NCBI RefSeq assembly: GCF_016808095.1
Contig: NC_068970.1
Span: forward strand, 37,358,630-37,422,629
Direction: 5' to 3'
Length of the DNA stretch: 64,000 nucleotides
Origin: Vigna angularis
Taxonomy: Eukaryota > Streptophyta > Magnoliopsida > Fabales > Fabaceae
The translations under genes were made by a program, and so were the position numbers. The notes under the pieces are model-generated. The model was not told the origin of the DNA, did no database searches, and saw nothing but the letters and a program-made list of their open reading frames with translations. Shown piece after piece: positions 33,165 through 48,100 of this stretch. Numbering within the stretch: the first letter of the stretch is position 1; each line of letters opens with the position of its first letter.

Positions 33165-36100
33165 TCACTCGTCTTTATCTTCATCTTCGTCGTAATTGAA
33201 GGGTAGAGGCACAGACTTGAAAGCACGGTACTTGCCAACATTGTTCAAATGCTCATTCTCCAATCTGGAAGTTAGAAATGTAGCAATCAATTATCAGATA
33301 AATTAAACGTACTCTGGAAGTTATCCTCGTTTTCCCAAATGGTGCATTGAGTTGGAATACTAATTTCTAATGCACAAATTAAAGAAAATTTATCAGGCTA
33401 AGAGCTTAATGGTGCATTGATTTCATTATGTTTACCTGAAGAAGTTCCATATACCACGACGAATGATCTCTAGGCATGCAACAATGGTAGTCATGGCTTG
33501 TTTATGCAAGAAGCTGACGTTGAATCTCAAGACTGTCTGCAACCAGGCAAATCTCAACAAGACGTTAAGGACCTGCGCGGGTTCAATTTGTTAGCAATTT
33601 TCCAATTTAAAAAGCATAGAGAAACAACAACATCAATCATACATGCAAAAAAGGTTTGATAATTTCAAGCACTATTGTTATACCATGGCTATAAAATATA
33701 CACTTTTATGAGGGATTGCGAGTTTGTCCCTCAACCAGCGATTCTTGGAACGTCTTTGCAGAAGGCCCCAGTCTATTACAAGGTCCCAATATGTAGAAGC
33801 AACTGCTGCAAATATTGAGAAAACCCAGGCCAACACTTTCCACACCATTGAATTGTTATGACTATACGCTATCCTCAGGCAAACAGCAATAATTGTAAGG
33901 AAGTATTTCAATCCATTATATCCTTGCATTGGATCTTTCTCTTCGAACAGCCTCCTAAGACACTGCAACATATTCAACAACATTTAATTCAAAACTTCAA
34001 ATTTTGTTCATCCCAGTTTCACCCCAGTATTTATGATGCCTAAATAAGGATAACAAGCAAATGAATAAAGTAAAAAGCAATTTGGGGTGTCTAAATTTTA
34101 GGTTTTCGGTAAGATGACATTAGTCGCTAGTCACTTGAAAGAAAGTTAAAAGAAAGGGTGTTTCAGCTCTGCTCATATCTGTTTTACCTCCAACAAAACA
34201 CTGTTCTAAAAGTTGAAAAAATTAAAAAGAAAATATGTAGTCACCTGCAGGAAACGGGACCAGTAGGGGATAACAGCCACGATGAATGAAAAGGTGATGA
34301 ATACGCTGCTAGAGTTGCAGGTGTTTTCTCTCTGTTTGAAATTACCCCACCCGTAGTAGCAAATGTAAAACTCAAAACTTCTCAAGGCTTGCACCTGAGT
34401 AATCAAAAGGGTATAATTGTTAGACATGGCAAAGAGCGTAAGAAAAGAATATTAATCCATGGTTTAAAGTTGGAAACAAACCTGGCTAGTAAATTGATCT
34501 GCCAAGAAAAAATCCGGGAGTGTGACCTGAAATACATGGAAAACAACAAGTGTTAGACTACCCTAGAAAGTTAGGAAATGCAATGACCTTGTGTTTGCAA
34601 GGATTTTCCTATACCTTGTAAAGAGGTGCACATATACAGTGAAATAGGCATATGAGGAGGAAAACCCTGCTTGAGCGATAAAAGATGTTTATGGGGCACA
34701 ATAAAATAGCAATCAGAACCTGCAGAGTAACAACGAAATGAATGAGTGAATGAATTCATTATGTACTTGAGTACTCGTTAAAATATTGAATGGAAAAATC
34801 TTTCAAACATCAGCTCCTTACAAGAAGTAAGATGAGTGGAATGAGTTCGGTCAATGTTTGGTAATCTTTTGTCTGTGGATCTATCTGCATGTCTAGGTTT
34901 GCAAGCACACCACCCAGTGCCAACACTGCCAGACCAAAACCGATCAGAAGGACCTGGTTGTAGCCTAAGTCAGTTCCTGGCTTGAAGCCAAATATGAATG
35001 AGTGGTTCACTCTGTACCGCCTCCAGAAGTATATATCAGCAGCATACATCAGCAAGTGTAGAACTACGAATCCATACAGACTGCAAAAAACAAAGTTCAA
35101 CAAGGTAGTAGTTTTAGTAAGATAGTTGTTTATTTTTCCCTATGCAGATGACTTATCTCCTATATTGTTAATCACGATGAGCTATGGAATTTGGAAAAAC
35201 TACCTATGCAGTGGGAACAAGGATTCCATGTACGTTGTACTCCCTGAATGATCCAATATTTTTCTGGTACGAACGATTAGAATAAGGGCTAACACCAGAG
35301 CTGCTGCGCATCCTGCTAAGAAACCTGAGAATAGGTTGACAGTGTCAACAGAAAGAAGAAACGAGAATCAAAATCTGTTTTCTTTTCACCCCCCAAATAA
35401 TAAGATTTTAAATTATACATCAGTGCTTACCCATGGAAAACGTAACTCTGTGTCTTTCCCTCTTTGCTTTTGGTCTTAAGATATTCATGGCTTTATTACG
35501 ATTTGAGTTGTAGAAGTGCTTAGTGAATGTTTTCTCAACCCTATCCATGAGTTTAGTCACCTGCCACGGGAATGTCAAGTAAAAACATCGAAAAACTCAA
35601 ATAACAGTGTAAAAGGTTTTGCAATGTGTTCATCCCAACTTGATATATGTATGTTAATTTTTACTATAGTTACATTAAAAATCATATTTTTTTATAATTT
35701 CTGATTAATTAATATCATAAAAATTTTACACTGATTGGTGTATTGAAATGAAATTCATAAGAATATACTCTTTTAGCACTCTCACCTCATCAGAGTTTCC
35801 AAATTGGGTGTTGTCCACCATTTTCATATACGCTTTAGCTGCATCTCTTGTTGTGATCTGCATAATGAATTTGCTATATGAAGTGGCAGCGGAGACAAGG
35901 TTGTCTGTTAAAAAACTAGACAGAGAAAAATGAAGAGAAGAGTGATCGAATTTCAACCTTATCGTATTTCTTCATTATCTTTGAAAATGCCAAAGTATTT
36001 AGAAAGCTGTTAATTTGATAAAAACAGTTAGATAATAATGACCGAGGAGTAACATGAAGCAGCTGAATTGAGTAGCTTCTTTCATTACCTAAAGCTCTTG

Positions 36101-38200
36101 AGAAGGCGAAGCTTGCGGTAGAATTCAATGAACGAGCGTTGAAGTTGTTCCTCAACTTTGTTAAGATTTTTTCTGCTGAAATGTAGTTCTGTCTGGCCTG
36201 GGAAATTGAGAACACCTTTTATAGTTGAACGTGGAGTTTCAAAGGTGTGGTTCAGTTGCACACGATCAAGTACTTCCAAAGGAGCTGGTCTAGTAACCCT
36301 GAGATTCTTTGGCTTCTTTTCCTCAACTTTTGCTTTAACAGTTTCTTTTACTTGTTCTTGGTCATCCTCATTAGAATCATCTGATTGTTCATGATGAGTG
36401 CTACCCTCTTCAATAACTTCCATAATCATCGAAGCTTTTCCTGCAATCAGGATAATGCAAACACTTTCAATGACATTATTCTTCTTAAAGTGATTTTGTT
36501 TATGCAAAAGTTTTTAATTTATAATCTAACATTATTGTCTGTATAAATTTTAAGATAGTTGCTACAAAAATTAATAATTTTGTTATACATAACTGTTTAT
36601 AATTAAATCACAATATAAAACTGTTTTACATTGTTAGTACACATTTTTTTTTAATGTTTGAACTAAACATTCATTTCTTTATTCAAATAGTTAAGAAAAC
36701 ATAACTGAGAGGTTTTGATCAGTACTCTTTAAGATCACAAATATTATATTGATATATTTTATACCAGAAACAAAACCTTTAATCATTCAAGATTTCTTCA
36801 AATAAATCACGTATTAAAATACTTTATCCCACTAAAATAAAATAAAATAAATCACTATCGTTGATATACGCTTTAGATAAACACGTGCAATCTTGCTGAT
36901 AATTTCTGTTTCCACAACATAACCGCGTTGACCAAAAATATAAAAGCAAGCAGCGTATCGAACTAAAATTGCAAAAAGATAAGCAAGGATTAATTTAATA
37001 ACAACGAATTCAGAACATTAAAAGGCTTTTATAACACAATTTAATAATACTGATTACGTGTGATAAAATTGTCAACAGTTATCACAATTATTCAACATAA
37101 TTTTTAATCAGTTAATAATATATTTTTTATATTATATTTTGAAAAAGCTAAATCGATTAAAAAATTTCTGTAATAACTAAGCTAAGATAATTTTCAATTA
37201 TTTTATTATGTAATATTAGTCATAAATTAAAATGCTAAATAAACATGAACTATTTATTCTGTAAGTTATTGTTATGAAAACATTATCTGAATAAAATTTT
37301 GTAAGTATTTTAAAACATAATAAAACCAATTCATACTTCTTCTTTTTGTATTAAAATAGCTCTAAAAGAAAATAAAAAATTTAAGTTTGATGTTCTTGTA
37401 AGGATTACAGGTAATGCTTCTTTTAAGATCTTAAAACGGAGGCAATCTTTCAGGTTTATATAGGAGTGAATTTATTGAGTTTTATCCGATATGGGACTTA
37501 AAGGACCTGCAGTGTAAGTTTAGTTCAATGTTTGGTGGGAAAGTTGAGCAGCAGATGAGGGGGATGGATTGTTTAGTTTAGAAAGAAAGCAAGGAAGTTG
37601 AAGGGATGAAAAGAAATTACTGTTGAGTTTGGCCCCTCTGGGTGTGGAAGAAGAGAGAACGGCGGTAGAAGAAGCAACGTCGGAGGCAAGGCGAGTCATC
37701 TCGAGGGATCGATGAAAGGAGGCAGTGGGGTTCTCAACTTTGATCCTGAAGGCGATCAAAGCGTCCATTTGCTTGTTCAGCATTGCAGCTTCCTTCATCA
37801 CCTCCTCCACTTTCTCTCTGTAGAACTTCTCCACCTTGTTCAACTCGTCGTCCAGTCTCTTGAAGTACACCAACTCGTACTCCCCTCCTTCGTCCGAGCT
37901 CATCAGGAACGTCGTTTCGTACCTCTCCGATCCTCCCCGCTTCACCGTCTGCACCGCGATGTGCTGGCTCTCTATGTCATCGGAGGGACTCAGAGGGTGG
38001 TACTGTCTGTTTGTCAGACCACTGAAGGCTCTGTACAGCGTAAGCTTTCGCCTCAGTCCTCTAGGCGTCGCTGCAGGAGCTTTTCTGCTCTGTCTGAAAC
38101 GCTGGACTTGCTTCAACTGGGATTTCAGAAAATTGTAATCCATGTATGCCTCTTGCCACTCCGGCACCATCTGTGCTTTGTATTCTTTTCCAAACTTCAT
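33165..38200 (-). CDS. PHO1-H3-like: PHO1-family phosphate exporter (SPX-EXS), downstream tandem copy
   Basis: Thirteen exons can be placed with GT-AG borders: 37621-38200, 36089-36440, 35958-36006, 35786-35857, 35431-35560, 35204-35324, 34822-35080, 34615-34719, 34482-34526, 34245-34394, 33684-33962, 33436-33572 and 33165-33264. They sum to 2,379 nt, or 792 residues, near the usual 780-800. The start [16 protein letters not shown] begins an SPX domain (about 1-345) that senses inositol pyrophosphates; its basic helix is [10 protein letters not shown] membrane part follows ([36 protein letters not shown] and others), then an EXS domain (about 590-755; [22 protein letters not shown]) and an acidic tail. 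PHO1 proteins export phosphate for xylem loading or at endomembranes. The MKFGKE start and sequence fit the Arabidopsis PHO1;H3/H10 group better than PHO1 itself; the exact orthologue is not determined. No defect is seen. Confidence 0.94.
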
Positions 38201-38347
38201 TTTTGTGCTTCTGTTGCACCAGAAACAAGTCAAATTTTTGGGATAGAAAAACAGTTTAAAGCGAGAAAGCGAGAAAGGAAAGAATGGATAGAAAGCAAGA
38301 GAAGGAGCATAAAGATGACGATGGAAATGGTGAATGGTGGATGGTGT

Positions 38348-38356
38348 TATTTATAC
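38348..38356 (-). promoter_or_regulatory. possible TATA box of the downstream PHO1 gene
   Basis: TATAAATAA on the minus strand, about 150 bases upstream of the ATG at 38200, a normal distance with a short leader. No PHR1-type GNATATNC site was noticed nearby. This was a visual check only. Confidence 0.45.
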
Positions 38357-38359
38357 GAT

Positions 38360-41300
38360 GAATAGGGTAAAAAAATGACGGTGTGTTTGTTTGAAAGAGT
38401 TGGTAGAATAGGCTCAGAAGACTGATTCAACGCATGTTTGTGTAGTTGAACGACAGAACAGAAGAAAATGCAAAAAGGGACACAACACCTTTTGAGACCA
38501 AAGTGGAAAGTGAGTGCCTTCTCACTTGTCTTTAAGGTGCCCTACAAAGACAAATTGTTTCGGGTTTTCTAGGAAGAAGGGAAGAAAATACTTGCTTTTT
38601 GGTTCGGTCTTGCGCTCGTCAATTTCGACTCACCATCGCTACTAAACTCTGTGAGTGTCTCTGTAACACTACGAGAGATCACCAGACATTATTGAAAGAT
38701 AAGACCATGCGACACATCATTTTGTTACTTGATTCCTATATTTTAATTGGTATCATTAGTGACAACTACTATCATAGATAAAATAATCTGAATATATAAA
38801 ATAAGAATGGTTGACCGTGATCATTGGGCGATGGATGTGAAAATAAAAAAATGATTTCTTCTCTAATTCAAATCTCAGTGCAGAAGATACTTGTGTACGA
38901 TCAGACCAACACATGTACGTCTGAGTTTTCTTTAGCACTTCATTATACTTTCTACTTTACTTTTTCTTTTATCTTATTTATATATATAATATAGAACGCC
39001 ACTCTTTTTAATGTTGTTATTTAATAACAAAGACTGAATGGTTAACATAAGAAACACACAAAAATGTTAAAGAACTAAAGAATTGGAAAAAAGTTGTGAC
39101 ATGATAACAAGTATACTCAGAAAGAACGGAAAGGTATTTGTTAATCAGTATTTTATTATTAGCTGAGCTTAATGATTTTTTAAACTCATCTTTTATACAT
39201 AGAAGAATGAAAATGAAAAGTTGAATGTAGTGTTTGGCGGTTAAGATTTAATACAGTCTTAAATAGTTTTAAAGTGGATAGGGTTGTTGCACCGAATAGA
39301 CGCTCCAACGTTAGCCTCTGGTTTTGTTGTTCCACTTTCTGGTAATGGTTTTTCTCTACATAGCAGGCTTAGGTATTAATGACCCTATGATGTATTATGC
39401 AGATCCCTTGTATACTTTTTAAAAATATATATATATGACGATAAAAAATTTAATATTGATTATTGGTACGAGCAAAAATTTCAAAAATTTATTTAAGTTT
39501 ATAGTTGTATAAAATTTTTAAAAATGCACCACCTTTTGAATTTTTTTAAATCATTAAACAATTTTAAAAACTTTTTATAATAGTGTTAATACAATAAAGT
39601 GTGTCGCTCATTTTCTTAAAACAAAAACTGATCCAATATAAATAATTACAACCCACATGTTTAAATTAAAGTTAAAATAACAACAAATCATGTATTAAAC
39701 ATGTAGGTTTTTATTAAAAATTATAAAAATCTTCATAACTTCAAACCAAACACTATTCTTCTACGATCATAATTGAGTTTGGAACGGGTTTGAAATAATT
39801 TGACATCCTTTTCTTGTAGTTTTATCCAAAAACATATTTACCAAACAAATGTTTTATCTAAAAATTGATTGAAACTTCTAAAAAAAACACATTGCTGACT
39901 TTTACAGTTTTCTGAATCATCCTTGACTGATACTTCTATTTTTGTGAAAGCAGAGTTAATTATGTATAATCATACACTTAATCTAACGTGTTAATGGACT
40001 GATGCATACTTAAAAACAATTATATCTTAATTTCAAGATTATGGTTCAAAATTAGCGTATAGTGATCATATTATCAGATCCGATATTGTAAATCTAATTT
40101 AATCCAAACCCTACGTATTGATTTATATATATTTTCAAATCTAATCATTTTACTCTCTTTTTTCTCATTAATCCTATTTTTGTGAATTTTTTAAGAAGTG
40201 AAATATATTACATGAAGTTTTATTATTTTTATAAATCTTGTATAAATACTAGTATTTTAGTCTGTGTACAGGATGACTACTTATTTTACATAACTAAAAT
40301 TACTATTTAAACATATAAATTATATAATAAATAAACATTTTCAACCAAATAAATTTTATTTTAAATTTGTAATAAATATATCATATCATACAAAGTTAGT
40401 TTCATCACTGATAACCTTTTATTTTTTAATTTATTTTTAAAAAATTATTGAAGAAAATAAAAAGTCAAGAAAAATATTTGAAAAGGTTTGACAAAACCCA
40501 ACTCGAACGAGTACAAGTAATAAGCCTAATTTTGTTGTGGATTATTCAAAAAGTTTGACAAAGTAACAGTGTTTGATGAATATCAAAGTTGGAGAAAAGT
40601 TCTTACACAAGGAAGGAATTTGGGTGTTGAATGAAATTTTCATTTAAATAGGTTCTTGAATTGTAACTCTATTATCACATTTGTATCTGAAAGGTTGTTG
40701 GTAAAAATTAAAGGATTGTTAGTAGCAATTAAAGAGATAGTTGGATTCTTTCACTTGGTAAGAGTTTCTAATTCAGTTTAGTAAAAAAGTTAAGGTGTGT
40801 TCAAAATTGTCAACTAATTAAAACTCCTTAATTCTTATGAAACAATTTCAAAGCTTTTTGAGAGAAAAAGGGTAATATCAGAATTAAACAGATTGAATCA
40901 AAATCAGGGCACCATTAAATTCAAATTGTCCAATTTAATTAAACGATGAAATTTGAAGCAATGTTAGCTCAGAAATTAAACACACTGCTTGATCGAAATA
41001 AAATAAAACACACTGATTAAAAAATAAAAATAATTAGATACAACATCCTTTTTCAAATGTAAAAGAAAAATAGTCAATGAATTAGTTCAAATTTTATTTT
41101 ATTCAACTCCATCCAAATCCAAACAACGGTTTAATTAATTAATTAATTAATTATATTGCTTTGTTCATCTATGACGTATTACTGAAAAAAAAAAACAATT
41201 AAATTAAATAAATAAACAAGATAGTACATTTCAAAAGCTACAGAAATACGTGTATAAGCTATAAAATATGTTGCATGATTTTTCTTAATCAGGGCTGCTA

Positions 41301-42117
41301 TCTTCACCATACAAAATAACCCATGAATATCAATCAATCATTGTATACAATGCATCTGCATTCTCATGCACATAAATTTTAGTGATTTCATTTCATTTCT
41401 TAAATCACTATTAAAATTGTTTATATTTAGCAGAATTTTCCCTACTAATGTTCCGTGAGACTTCGTAAAACGGCAGAAAATTACTCCAAATTCATTTTTT
41501 ACGAATTTGACTTCAAACAATTTTGATAGAGTCATTATTGTAATTTTTAATATTTGTCCATATACTTCCAAATAATGTATTTATTCCCTCACTCGTGAGA
41601 TCAGATGGATACATTCTTGATTTATTCAGTCGCTATCACAATTATTATATTTATGAACAATACAAATTATAATTTTCTTCTCAACAGTATTTCTTACATA
41701 CTCTCATTTCATTGACTATTTCTTTTAGTTTAAAATAATAATATTTAATGATCTTAAATTTCTTAATATTTAATAACTCAAATTCACACCTTAGAGTTTG
41801 AAGATTAATGATGTTTATCTCTATACTTCCTTGAAACTCCTCCAGTGGTATGTCCCGTACCTCAGATCCTTGTGACATTCATTATTCTAGAAAAAATTGT
41901 ACAAATGTTTATTTTCTTTCAACTCATAAACTTTATTAAGGTTTTATTAACTTTCAGAGAATAAAAAATGCCTCCACATGTTATATTAAATCAGAATTTT
42001 CTGAAACTTATCTTTTCAGGTATGACACGAGTGAAGAAACCTAATTTATGACTCAGAAGTTACATAGTTTGATAGAGATGAAAATGTAATGGACCTGTGC
42101 TTGCTGTTCCTGAAAAA
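38360..42117. other. 3.8-kb AT-rich spacer between the PHO1 copies
   Basis: Contains the promoter region of the downstream copy (38.2 to about 39 kb) and the 3' flank of the upstream copy. There is a (TTAA)n run at 41131-41153. No genes, terminal repeats or protein remnants were seen, so the spacer does not explain how the duplication arose. Confidence 0.5.
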
Positions 42118-45100
42118 TCACTCATCCTTATCTTCATCTTCATCATCATCATCGTCGTAGTTGAAGGGTAGAGGCACAGACTTGAATGCACGGTACTTGC
42201 CAACATTGTTCAAATGCTCATTCTCCACCCTGAACCACGTAAATGGAAGAATGAAAATGAAGCTTTGAAATAAAGTTCGAGTAAAATCTTTTTCCTTTGT
42301 GCCATGCAAAAACAGAACTACACCAAAATGTTCTTTTCCTTTTGGTTACCTAAAGAAGTTCCACATGCCACGACGAATGATCTCTAAGCTGGCAACAATG
42401 CTGATCATGGCTTGTCTATGCAAGAAGGAGAATTTTAAATTCAATATTGTTTGTAACCATGCAAACCTTAACAAGACATTCAGCACCTGTGTATGGTTTC
42501 AACAAATCATTAACTTACACAAATAAAACACTAAAAATGTAATTCATATTGTCTAATGAAAATGATATATTGTTGGAAATATAAGTATGAGTCTAATAGT
42601 CCTATATTGAATAAAAATAAGTTTAGTAACATATATAAAAATAATTTATTGTCTTAAAGTCTTGGATTGGAGTTGGTGGTAATTTTTTATGTGTGAGTTA
42701 GACTCATGTTTTATTGGCGTTGTATGTGATTTCCTATCAGTGGAAGCTCACATCAAGAGTTCTATTTACCTTCAGTGAATGCTGATGCATGCTTTATGGG
42801 GTGAGGCATTGAGACAGTTAAATTTTTGTTTAACATATTTTATACTAGCAGCAGTTCTCAGAAGAAAAGCAGAAAATCAAGATTAAAATCTTAGAAAATG
42901 TCCAAGTAGAATAAATTTTTGTTCCCGTTGTTAATTTCATACCATAGCTGCGAAATATACACTTTTCTGAGGGACCAGGAGTTTGTCTCTGAGCCATCGG
43001 TTCCTGGCATGTCTTTGGAGGAGGCCCCAATCTATGACTATGTCCCAATATGTGGAAAAAATGGCTGTGGATATTGAGAATATCCAGGCCATCACTTTCC
43101 AACGCGTTCCTCCATCAAGAGTATCAGCTGTTCTGAGGCAAACGGCTGCAATAGTGAGGAAATACTTCAACCCGTTATATCCTTGCATCATATCTTTCTC
43201 CTCGAACAGGCGCCTTAGGCACTGACATGAGAAAGAAGAAGATCATTTAACAGTCTCAATCATTTCTTAATCAAAAGCATGCACATTTACTTTCAAAATC
43301 AAGGGCATGTTTCAATAAACAGCTTAAGTTAACTCTTATTTCATTTTAGGATAAACTTTTCCATGAGCACTCACACAGGAAAACGTATCTATGAATCTTG
43401 TCGGAATCAGCGAAAAAGAACCTATAAGAGGGTCGTAGTTGTCAAAAACATAACCCAACACTTTTAATTAATTCCCAACACAGTTGCTTATGTGATAGAA
43501 ACCCTTCCAAATGCTCCATGTGTACCTTGTTTCTATGACTGAAAGCTACAATGTGTGCGGAGGAAAATGGAATGAAGTGAGTACCTGAAGAAAGCGAGAC
43601 CAATATGGAATCACAGCGACAATGAATGAGAAAGCTATGAATACCCTTCTTGACTTGCAATCTGTTTCTCTATGTTTGAAGTCACCCCAAGCATAGTAGC
43701 ATATGTAGAACTCAAAACTTCTCAGGGCTTGAACCTGAGTAGGTAGAGAAATCATTTTATCTGAGTGACATTGATCATGGAAGGGACAATGGGACTACAA
43801 GCTGTAACATTGGAGGCAGAAAAGTAAAGTATATCCCATTTTGGCTTTTCGCTGACCTGGCTTGTAAATTGATCGGCCATGAAGAAATCTGGCAGTGTGA
43901 CCTGAACCAGTGTTAGAGATCCGAGAAAAATCATTTTCAAAATAAATGGGGATCTTTAACAAATTATCTTAGCTCCACAATTTTTCTTTACCTTGTATAG
44001 AGGAGCACAGATGCAGTGAAACACACATGTAAGGAAGAACACTCGGCTTGATCGATATACGATGTTTAATGGGCATAATAAAATGGCAATCACAATCTGC
44101 AGAGTAAAAATGAATTCACTACTTAACTTTAGAAAAAAAAAAATCTATAGACAAACTTAATGTGATAGAGTAATAGCCTTACTAGAACCAAGATAAGGGG
44201 CAAAAGTTCAGTGAATGGTTTGAAATCATTTGTCACAGGATCTATTTGCATGTCTAGATTTACAAGCACGCTGGTTAGTGCCAATGCTGCCAGAAAAAAG
44301 CTAAGGAGAAAGACTTGATTGTAGCCTAAGTCAGTGCCTTGCTTAAAACCAAATATGAATGAATGGTTCACTCTGTATCGCCTCCAGAAGTATATATTAG
44401 CAGCATACATCAGCATGTGTAAAACTACAAATCCAAATAAACTGCATAAAGTTTGAAAACGATGTTAGCCACATTTTTCTGCTTCTTTTTCTGATTGGAA
44501 AGGCTTAGGAGTTCAGAGACAAACAAGACGACTATTTCAAAATCAGAAAATAAATTTGCCTGTAAAGAGGAAACATGATTTCCATGTATTTGCTACTCCC
44601 TGAATGATCCATGATTTTACGCGTATGGATCATTAGAATAAGAGCCACTGTTAGAGCAGCACTGCATCCGGCAGAAAAACCTGAGGAGCAGTTACATGTC
44701 ATGTGAAGATTGTTCAAGACCATGAATATGTGTGATATATATCTGATGAAGTTTGTGAATATACAAAGTCAGGGAAAAGTACACATTTACACACAAAAAT
44801 TCCAAATTTTTTTTATGCATAGCTATGTAACATACACACACACACCAACACACATCAAGTACTGGTTTACCCATGGAAAATGTAATCCTGTGCCTTTCTC
44901 TCTTTGGTTTAGGTCGCAGGATGCGCATTCCTTTATTTCGATTTGAGTTGGAAAAGTGCTTAATGAATACATTTTCCACCCTCTCCATAAGCCTGGTGAA
45001 CTGCAGGGAAAAGTGATTCAGAAAACTAAGTAATAAGCATTTCACATGCATTCAAAATGATTATGTCAAGGCTTAGGTTCATATATGCAATTCTGACCTC

Positions 45101-48100
45101 ATCAGAGCTCCCAAGACAGGAGCTATCAACCATTTTCATGTAAGCTTTTGCTGCACCTCTTGATGTGATCTAAAGCATGAAGCAAATGGGAAGGAATAGG
45201 CAATTTTGTCTGGCTTTAAGAAGAGGCTTAAGTTATTAAAAGTTGAGTACCTTGTCATATTTCTTCATTATCTTTGAAAACGCCAACACATTCAGAAATC
45301 TGTTTCATGAAGTACATACAAATCCATATGAAACGTAAAGGCAATACAACTACGGATGTAAAAGAGATTGTGATAGCATCTTACGTGTAGTTCTTCAGAA
45401 GTCGAAGCTTGTTATAAAACTCAATAAAAGCCCGTCTAAGTGCTTCTTCTACTTTGCTCAAATTTTCCTTGGTGAAATTCAACTCTGCTTGACCAGGGTA
45501 TTTGATGATGCCTCTTATAGTTGAACGAGGAGTCTCATATGTGTTATTTAGCTGCACTCGATTAAGTATTTCCACAGAAGCAGGTTTGATGGGTTTGATG
45601 GGTCTGATATTCTTCTTCTTGTTTTGTACTTCAACCTTTTTGTTGGTAGTTTCAATCACTCTACCTTTGTCATCATTGTCAAACTTCTCTAAATGTCCAT
45701 CATGGGAACTTCCTTCCTCTTTGATATCTTCAATTACCGTGGAAATCCTTCCTGTCCATGCACCGGAAAACGACTCAACGCATAAACTGAGAACTTTTCT
45801 ACCATTCAGTTTAAACATTGGAATTGAGTATACTATAATGATGTTATGAGATGAGGTATAAACTGGATTCATCAAATGATACTACAAGATTATGTCATCA
45901 AATGGCAGGAAAAGCAAAAACAGTATGGGAAAAATAAAAATCAACACATACATAGTTTTACGAAATTCAATAACTGCATTCACAGACACCGGCACTCATG
46001 GACTGACGACACTCAAGACAAGTTTTGCTTCCAATGTCTATTTGTTTGCAGGAAACCGATCAAACTCACGGATTGATGGAATTGGTAAGGTTTTGCTTTT
46101 GCATTCCAATTTCATTCTGAAACTTGTGGGTTATCACATTTCAATTTCATTGAAGACAACATCTCTGCTGATAATACATTTCTTACATCCTGGCTCAAGA
46201 CACCGCAAACAGTATTTCTTCACACCTTCTGGATACCCAAGAAACATGCATTTAGCAGCACGAGCATCCAATTTACCTAGTCTAATGTGAGCATAGGCAA
46301 CACAATCAAAGATTCTTAGATTAACAAGGCAGGGAGAGTGTGCTAACCAGATTTCCTCAAGAATCTTCATAGCAATAGCCATAGCTTTAGTCTAAAAACA
46401 TTTGGTATTCTGACTCTTAATAATATGCACCTAACTTGTTCCATAATGGTCCTATTTAATCTCTCCACTAGGTCATTTTGTTGAGAATTTCTTGCAACCA
46501 TTTGGTACCCTTGCTATGTCATGCTCTCTGCTAAAGTTGTTAAACATCTCTAAACAAACTCAAGACCATTATCAGTTATAAACCGTTTCACCATCTTACC
46601 AATCTAGTTCTCCATTAGACGCTTCCGGCTTTTGAAATTTCCAAACTTTTCTCTTTTGTCTTCTAAAATGTAGACCCATAACTTCCTCGAATAATCATCA
46701 TCAATTAACAGGAAGTATATAGCTCAAGGGTATGATGGAGTTGAAGACGATCCCCATAAGTCAATATGAACATAATCAAAGATTACCTTAATCCTTTGTT
46801 GTCCTATGTTAAAATGGGTTTTACATGATTTTCCTTGGACAGAATGTACACAATTTCTATTGACCAATTTTCTCACTCCAAAATAAGTCTTGTGTATCCA
46901 ACTCTACTAAGCATTTTTCATTTACATGACCTAAACTTCTATACCATAGATTTGTTTTTGACAAGATAGTCTTTTCAGCAGTAGATGTTGACCCAAATAC
47001 TATAGCACCTTCCAATGCATACAGATCATTCTTTCTCACACCCTTCATTACTAACATGGACCCCGTTAACACCTTCAACACTCCCCTTTCACCTTTGAAC
47101 ACATTCCTTCTTTTCAAGTTCACCAAGAGATATCAAATTTTGTTTCAAGCTAGGCACATACCTAATTTCTTCGAGCAGCCTCTCAGTTCCATCATGCAGA
47201 CGAAACTTAATTGTTTCAAGACCAGTTCTTTTACAGGACTTGTTATCACCAAGGACTTGTTTTCTCCTTCGATACATACCTTAACACCTTATCCCCAAGA
47301 CTAAGAAGAATCGTGCTATGAGTCTTCTCCAGAAACATTTTCCTCTTCTTTTCATCCACGACTACATCATGTTTGGATTCACCTTCCAAAACTTCAAGGA
47401 GACCCTCTTGAGCCAGAAGAGCTCACATCTTCAACCGCCAACCTTCAAAATCATTCAAACCAGTTGCGAAATTCATGATGATTGAGTTTCCTTGTTACAC
47501 GTTCACCACACCAATTTGTAAGGAAATAGTTCACAAATTCACTAGGTCGTCTACCACACAAACGAGTAATAAGAGCAATTACACAATTTAAACGGAAAGA
47601 GTAAATGAAGAATCACAGAGAGATATTTAATGTGGTTCAACCGAAGTGTTTACTAACTTCAATCTGCGGTCAGAAATTCACTAAGAACAGGGATTACAAC
47701 TCTTGGTTTTCTAACAGTCAACTCTCAACTCTTGATTAGTTACAACAGTTCATTCAAGGTCCTATTTAACTCAGAATGTCAACTCAGGCGGACTCTGGTA
47801 ACACACCGGTGCTCTCAAGATAAACACATGAAGAAAAAGACAGATAATCTGATCAAGACAAACAATCTTATACTATTCAGACACTCTTAAAACTATCACA
47901 GTCTACTCCATCAGACTGTCTAGAATTTTTTGATGTGTACGTTTAATATACACATATCCATAGATATGGTAAAATATTGTTTGGTTTGAGTTAAGCGCTC
48001 GCAGATTTATATTTGGTACTACTCAAAAAAAGAACATATTATTAAGAAGGTATATCATGTGTATATAAACTCATATTTTATATTTTATCCCACCGTAAAC

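Noticed and set aside
37712..38365. 217-codon plus-strand frame across PHO1 exon 1
   Set aside because: Antisense shadow. The minus strand encodes a conserved SPX domain with proper splice sites.
38201..39500. PHR1-binding (P1BS, GNATATNC) sites upstream of the PHO1 gene
   Set aside because: Looked for by eye. Only near-matches ending in T or A were seen, so no regulatory site is claimed.
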